Source: Symbiobacteriaceae bacterium (GTDB lineage Bacteria; Bacillota_E; Symbiobacteriia; Symbiobacteriales; Symbiobacteriaceae). From it: a stretch of 10,095 nucleotides of DNA. Of this stretch, positions 6,426-10,095 are shown one piece after another. A program made the position numbers and the translations under genes. The stretch covers positions 1-10,095 of the forward strand of contig DAHVXO010000232.1 of assembly GCA_027356675.1 (NCBI GenBank). Reading direction: 5' to 3'. The notes under the pieces are model-generated. The model saw only the letters and a program-made list of their open reading frames with translations. It searched no databases and was not told where the DNA came from. Numbering within the stretch: the first letter of the stretch is position 1; every line of letters starts with the position of its first letter.

Positions 6426-7550
6426 TTGGATCTCCCGGCACACCTGGCCAACCTGACCAGGGCAAGCAGCATCACCGGACGAGAACGGGCAGTGGCAGAG
6501 GTGTTGCTTTCGGAGTGGGCACCGCTGGTTGACGAAGCGAAGCGTGACCGGCTGGGCAGCTACATCGGTCTCAAACGCGGCGTGGCGTCTGTGGCCGAAT
6601 TGCGGTCGCTTCCCCTGCCGGGTCCCGAAACCGCCACCGGGCGGCCGGGAGCACGGCGACCGGGGCCGCCGCGTGTCATGGCAGCGGCGCACATGGATTC
6701 CATCGGCGGGATGGTCACCCGGATCGAGCCGGGCGGTTTTCTGCGCTTTACCACCGTGGGTGGTGTAGACCGGCGCCTGCTCGTCGCCCAGGAAGTCGAG
6801 GTCCACGGCACCCGATTGTTGCCCGGGATCATCGGATCCAAACCACCGCACGTTACCACGCCGGAGGAGCGAACCAGGCTGATCCCGCTGGAGGAACTGT
6901 ACATAGACACCGGCCTGACGGAAGCCGAAGTGCGGGAGGCAATCCCCCTCGGGTCACCGGTGCTCCCCCGCTTTGAATTCCACACCCTGCAGAACGGCCG
7001 GTTCGCCGGCCGCTATCTGGACGACCGGGCGGGCGTGGCTGCGCTGGCCGCCGCCCTGGATGAGCTCACGCACCTGCGCCACACGGCGGACTTCTACGCC
7101 GTGGGCACCGTGGGCGAGGAGTTCGGGGGCATGCCGGGCGCCATTACGTCCACCTTCGCCATCAAGGCGGATATCGCCATCGCCGTCGATGTGGGCTTCG
7201 CCGAGCATCCCGGCAGCGAGGAGGATTCTTTTCCGCTGGGCGGTGGCCCTACGATCGGCTTTGGGCCGAATTGCTCGCCAAAGCTTACCAAGGTTCTGCG
7301 CGCCGTTGCCCGCGACCTGGGCATGGAGTGCCCACTGGAAGTGATGCCGGGTTCCTCCGGCACGGATGCCTGGGGCATGCAGATCGTGCGCGGCGGCACT
7401 GCAACCAGTGTGATCTCCATCCCGATCCGCTACATGCATACGCCGGTGGAGACCGCCGACCTGGCCGACATCAAGGCCGCGGGTAGGCTGCTCGCCCACC
7501 TGGTCGCCCGGGTCGATGACTCCCTGGTGGAGGACCTGACATGCTATTAG
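6426..7550 (+). CDS. M42-family metallopeptidase, first of three
   Basis: A 374-residue co-catalytic metal aminopeptidase of the M42 (TET, glutamyl aminopeptidase/endoglucanase-like) family, which trims peptides in the cytoplasm. Counted from the TTG start, all key residues are present: His89 and Asp91 (AHMDS), Asp199 (LDDRAG), catalytic Glu231 and metal ligand Glu232 (GEEFGG), Asp255 (VDVG) and His338 (RYMHTP). A Gly/Pro/Arg-rich insertion of roughly 25 residues (about 60-84) sits just before the first metal motif, where relatives have a short turn. The TTG at 6426 is preferred because GAGGAG (6410-6415) lies 10 nt upstream and the product then begins like other M42 proteins. An ATG at 6396 would add 10 residues but has no SD at a usable distance. 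The 3' end overlaps the next gene by 10 bp. Substrate preference is unknown. Confidence 0.9.
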   Translation: MDLPAHLANLTRASSITGRERAVAEVLLSEWAPLVDEAKRDRLGSYIGLKRGVASVAELRSLPLPGPETATGRPGARRPGPPRVMAAAHMDSIGGMVTRIEPGGFLRFTTVGGVDRRLLVAQEVEVHGTRLLPGIIGSKPPHVTTPEERTRLIPLEELYIDTGLTEAEVREAIPLGSPVLPRFEFHTLQNGRFAGRYLDDRAGVAALAAALDELTHLRHTADFYAVGTVGEEFGGMPGAITSTFAIKADIAIAVDVGFAEHPGSEEDSFPLGGGPTIGFGPNCSPKLTKVLRAVARDLGMECPLEVMPGSSGTDAWGMQIVRGGTATSVISIPIRYMHTPVETADLADIKAAGRLLAHLVARVDDSLVEDLTCY

Positions 7551-8569
7551 AGCGATTGAGCAACGCCTGCGGCATCTCCGGGCGGGAGGATGAGGTACGC
7601 GACCTGCTCCGGCAGGAACTGGCGCCCCACGTGGATGAGATGTGGACCGACGCCATCGGCAACCTGATTGTCCGCAAGGGTTCCGGACCCGTGAAAGTGA
7701 TGCTGGACGCCCATATGGATGAGGTCGGCTTCATGGTCAGCGGCATCACCGATCAGGGGTATGTGAAGCTGAAGAAGGTCGGGGGCCTCGATGACCGTGT
7801 CCTGCCCGGCCGCCATGTCTGGCTGACCGACCGCCGGATTCCCGGTGTGATCGGTGCCCGGGCATGGCATCTGACCAAAGAGAGCGACAAGGGTAAGGTT
7901 ATCCCCTTTGATCAGATGTACGTCGACCTGGGCTGCCGCACCCGGGCAGAGGTCGAGGCGCTGCAGATCGAACTGGGTGATCCGGCCTACTTCGCGACCC
8001 GCTTCGAGCGCTTCGGCGGCAAGGTCGCCAAGGGTAAGGCCTTCGACGACCGGGCCGGCTGTGCGGCACTGGCCGGCGTGCTTGAGCAGTTTGCCGAACC
8101 CGGACTGACCCTCTACGGCGCCTTCACGTGCCAGGAGGAAGTCGGTCTGCGGGGGGCGCGTATCGCGGCCTACAACCTGGCACCCGACGTCGCCATCGCT
8201 TTGGAAGGAACGGGGTCGGTCGGCACGGCCGGGACCGATGCGGTTGACACGATCACGAACATGGGCGAGGGACCGGCCATCTCGCTGATGGACAACTCCG
8301 GCATTCCGAACCTGCGGGTCTTCGAGCAGTTGGTGCAAGTGGCCCGGGACGCCGGGATCCGATATCAGCATCGCCGCATGATCGGCGGTGGGACCGACGC
8401 AGGCGGCATCGCCCTTCAGCGCAGCGGGGTCGCCGTCTGCACTGTCAGCGTGCCCTGCCGGTATATCCATACCGCGGCATCGCTCCTCAACCTTGACGAC
8501 CTGACCGGGACGACCGCCCTCGTCAACCAATTCCTGCGGAGCATCGCGAAGGGGGAGTTTCGTCCATGA
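7541..8569 (+). CDS. M42-family metallopeptidase, second of three
   Basis: A 342-residue M42 aminopeptidase and the most canonical of the three. It opens with the family-typical ISGREDEVRDLL. The metal and catalytic residues are His58 and Asp60 (AHMDE), Asp169 (FDDRAGC), catalytic Glu199 and ligand Glu200 (CQEEVGLRGA), Glu222 (ALEGT, where Asp or Glu is allowed) and His310 (RYIHT). GGGTDAGGI (282-290) is also conserved. M42 enzymes usually build 12-subunit tetrahedral particles that degrade peptides released by larger proteases. The ATG follows GGTGGAGGA (7526-7534) and overlaps the end of the preceding gene by 10 bp, so translation is probably coupled. It overlaps the next gene at ATGA. It should be an active enzyme. 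Confidence 0.95.
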   Translation: MLLERLSNACGISGREDEVRDLLRQELAPHVDEMWTDAIGNLIVRKGSGPVKVMLDAHMDEVGFMVSGITDQGYVKLKKVGGLDDRVLPGRHVWLTDRRIPGVIGARAWHLTKESDKGKVIPFDQMYVDLGCRTRAEVEALQIELGDPAYFATRFERFGGKVAKGKAFDDRAGCAALAGVLEQFAEPGLTLYGAFTCQEEVGLRGARIAAYNLAPDVAIALEGTGSVGTAGTDAVDTITNMGEGPAISLMDNSGIPNLRVFEQLVQVARDAGIRYQHRRMIGGGTDAGGIALQRSGVAVCTVSVPCRYIHTAASLLNLDDLTGTTALVNQFLRSIAKGEFRP

Positions 8570-9567
8570 TCGACCGTTTACACCGGCTGGCCGCCGTCTG
8601 GGGACCGGCAGGCCGTGAGCATAAGGTGGCAGACATGCTCCGGGAACTGATCGCGCCTTTTGTGGATGAGGTGCACACGGATGCCTTCGGCAACCTGATC
8701 GCCACCAAGCACGGGGCACCCGGCGGCGCCAGGGTGATGGTCAGTGCCCATATGGATACGATCGGTGCGATCGCGCTCAACGTTGGTGACGCAGGGCTGA
8801 TCCACGTTGGTCAGGTCGGCGGGTTTAAGGCGCAGCACGCCATCGGGCAGCGCGTGATCTGGGGTAGCGGCGTCGTGGGCGTCCTTCAACATGAACCCGT
8901 GGATGATGCGAAGGATGTGGATTTTCGCAAGCTGTGGTGCGATATCGGCGCAACCAGCAAGGACGAAGTCCTGGAGAACGTGCGACTGGGCGACATGTGC
9001 GTGATGGTCGGCGAACTTCAGCAGATGGGCGACTTTCTCGTCGGACCAGGTCTTGATAACCGCGCAGGTTGTGCCGTTCTCCTGCAAGTTGCCGAGCATC
9101 TGGTGGAGAGCCAGCACGAGGTGGTCTTTGCCTTCACCTGCCAAGGGGAGATCGGGCCGCGCGGCGGGGGAACCGCTGCCTACGGGATCAACCCGGACCT
9201 GGCCTTCACCTTGGACCTTGCCCCCGCTGGCGATGTGCCAAAGGGCCCCAGGGTGGAGGTCAAGTTGGGACGCGGCCCCGCACTCAAGCTGAAGGACGGC
9301 AATTACGTGGCGCACGCCGGCCTGTCCGATCTGGTTCGGAGCGTCTGTGCCGACAGTGCGATTCCGCTTCAGACTGAAATTGCCCTGCAGGCCGGGGGTC
9401 TGACCGACGCCCAGGTGATTGGGATGGCGGGGCAGGGCGTGCCCACGGCAGCGATCAGCATTCCCGCCCGTTACCGGGGAACCGGCGCTGAGATGGTCAG
9501 CATCCCCGACTTACACGGGGCGGCGGACCTGCTTCTGAAGCTGCTGGCCAACCCGCTGGGATTGTAG
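8566..9567 (+). CDS. M42-like protein, third of three, probably inactive
   Basis: A 333-residue protein clearly of the M42 fold, with His62 and Asp64 (AHMDT), Asp164 (LDNRAGC), Glu195 and Asp217 (TLDLAPAGD) kept. Two essential positions are changed. The catalytic glutamate of the EE pair is Gly194 (CQGEIG, codon GGG at 9145-9147), and the final metal ligand histidine is Gly305 (RYRGT, codon GGA at 9478-9480). The GGTDA region is also altered to GGLTDAQVI. The reading frame is intact and the fold-defining motifs are kept, which argues for selection on a non-catalytic role rather than decay. The ATG overlaps the previous stop (ATGA) and follows GGGGGAG (8551-8557). It may join the two active paralogues as a structural or regulatory subunit; that is inference. 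Reduced or altered activity cannot be excluded. Confidence 0.92.
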   Translation: MIDRLHRLAAVWGPAGREHKVADMLRELIAPFVDEVHTDAFGNLIATKHGAPGGARVMVSAHMDTIGAIALNVGDAGLIHVGQVGGFKAQHAIGQRVIWGSGVVGVLQHEPVDDAKDVDFRKLWCDIGATSKDEVLENVRLGDMCVMVGELQQMGDFLVGPGLDNRAGCAVLLQVAEHLVESQHEVVFAFTCQGEIGPRGGGTAAYGINPDLAFTLDLAPAGDVPKGPRVEVKLGRGPALKLKDGNYVAHAGLSDLVRSVCADSAIPLQTEIALQAGGLTDAQVIGMAGQGVPTAAISIPARYRGTGAEMVSIPDLHGAADLLLKLLANPLGL

Positions 9568-9598
9568 CTGATGGACCCGGGCCAGAGCCTTTTGCCGG

Positions 9599-9628
9599 TT
9601 GACGAGCCACACCGTAGAGGGCTACACT
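9599..9628 (+). promoter_or_regulatory. Sigma-A-like promoter for tatC
   Basis: TTGACG (9599-9604, 5 of 6) and TACACT (9623-9628, 4 of 6) are separated by 18 bp. The start would be near 9635, with a leader of about 40 nt. The leader holds two direct copies of GAGACCTG (9642-9649 and 9660-9667). Confidence 0.5.
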
Positions 9629-9641
9629 TTCTCTAGCTATT

Positions 9642-9667
9642 GAGACCTGACATCGTTGGGAGACCTG
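9642..9667 (+). repeat. Direct repeat of GAGACCTG in the tatC leader
   Basis: Two identical 8-base copies start 18 bases apart, close to two helical turns, just downstream of the predicted transcription start. The second overlaps the SD region GGGAGA (9658-9663). This could be an operator or chance. Confidence 0.35.
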
Positions 9668-9673
9668 TGTAGC

Positions 9674-10095
9674 ATGGACAGACCGCAGAGCATTTTCGAG
9701 CATCTCTCAGAGTTGCGGAAACGCATCATGTACTCCCTCCTCGCAATCGTCGTGACCATCTCGATTGCTGCGATTTACGCTGATACCATGTTCAAGATGA
9801 TCATCCAGACGGCGACGACGGGCAGCGTGCCGGTCACACTGGTGCAGTACAGCTTCTCGGATGCGTTCATGGCGGAGTTCAAGCTCGCCATCATTGCGGG
9901 CATCGTCATGGCCTTCCCGATCGTGCTCTATCAGTTGATTTCGTTCATCATGCCGGCCCTGCGGCCGACTGAGCGGCGCATTCTCTGGATTGGTCTCCCT
10001 TTTGGCACCTTCCTCTTCCTGGCGGGGTGGGGCTTTGGCTGGTTCGTGGTCGTGCCCCTGACCAAGCAGTTCTTCCTGAGCGTCTCTTCGAGTGC
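9674..10095 (+). CDS. tatC: Sec-independent protein translocase subunit TatC, 5' part
   Basis: The first 140 residues of TatC; the gene runs off the window (family length is about 250). TatC is the six-helix membrane receptor that recognises twin-arginine signal peptides and assembles with TatA to export folded, often cofactor-containing proteins. The N-terminal cytoplasmic motif HLSELRKR (10-17) carries the conserved Glu13. The first membrane segment is about residues 18-36, the second about 70-92, and the third about 103-128. FIMPALRPTERR (91-102) carries the second conserved glutamate, Glu100. The ATG follows GGGAGA (9658-9663) by 10 nt and gives the expected N-terminus. It has its own promoter, so it is probably separate from the M42 genes. 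No tatA lies upstream in the window. Confidence 0.95.
   Translation, partial: MDRPQSIFEHLSELRKRIMYSLLAIVVTISIAAIYADTMFKMIIQTATTGSVPVTLVQYSFSDAFMAEFKLAIIAGIVMAFPIVLYQLISFIMPALRPTERRILWIGLPFGTFLFLAGWGFGWFVVVPLTKQFFLSVSSS

Noticed and set aside
6167..6532. Open frame from the end of the lipoprotein gene into the first M42 gene
   Set aside because: Composition is biased and family-less, no ribosome site is present, and it overlaps the clearly real M42 start in another frame.
9570..9596. CCCGGG-centred palindrome plus CCTTTTG as terminator of the M42 genes
   Set aside because: The stem has a mismatch and no loop, and the T run is separated from it, so a real terminator is not supported.

Overview
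The window is GC-rich bacterial chromosome with every gene on the + strand. Strong Shine-Dalgarno (SD) sequences (GGAGGAGG, TAGGAGG, AGGGGGAG), GTG and probably TTG starts, Rho-independent terminators and a lipoprotein with a clean lipobox suggest a high-GC Firmicute, perhaps Symbiobacterium-like. That placement is inference from style, not a match. No mobile element, CRISPR array, rRNA or tRNA was seen.

Layout: (1) a membrane-anchored SDH/ClpP-fold serine protease (128-943) with its own promoter; (2) a structured non-coding stretch ending in a terminator (944-1200); (3) thioredoxin reductase trxB (1245-2195) behind an extended -10 promoter; (4) the selenocysteine elongation factor selB (2260-4149), separated from trxB by a 9-bp hairpin and closed by a strong terminator; (5) an orphan 81-residue protein (4402-4647); (6) a receiver plus GGDEF-like protein (4826-5623) in which both domains look degenerate, closed by a terminator; (7) a small lipoprotein (5740-6201) with a PrcB-like profile; (8) three overlapping M42-family metallopeptidase genes (6426-7550, 7541-8569, 8566-9567); (9) the start of tatC (9674 to the window edge) behind a sigma-A-like promoter.

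How they fit together: selB implies a selenoprotein-making cell, but selA, selC, selD and any convincing selenocysteine codon are absent here. trxB supplies reducing power to thioredoxin, and selenium metabolism often draws on thioredoxin, so the trxB-selB adjacency may be meaningful. The three M42 genes overlap by 10 and 4 bp and are almost certainly co-translated. The first two keep every metal ligand and the catalytic glutamate. The third has lost the catalytic glutamate (Gly194) and the last histidine ligand (Gly305), so it looks like a pseudoenzyme that could work as a structural or regulatory subunit of a mixed TET-type assembly. The receiver protein has Glu in place of the phospho-acceptor Asp and GDDEI in place of GGDEF. 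These two degenerate proteins are the most interesting signals in an otherwise housekeeping region.
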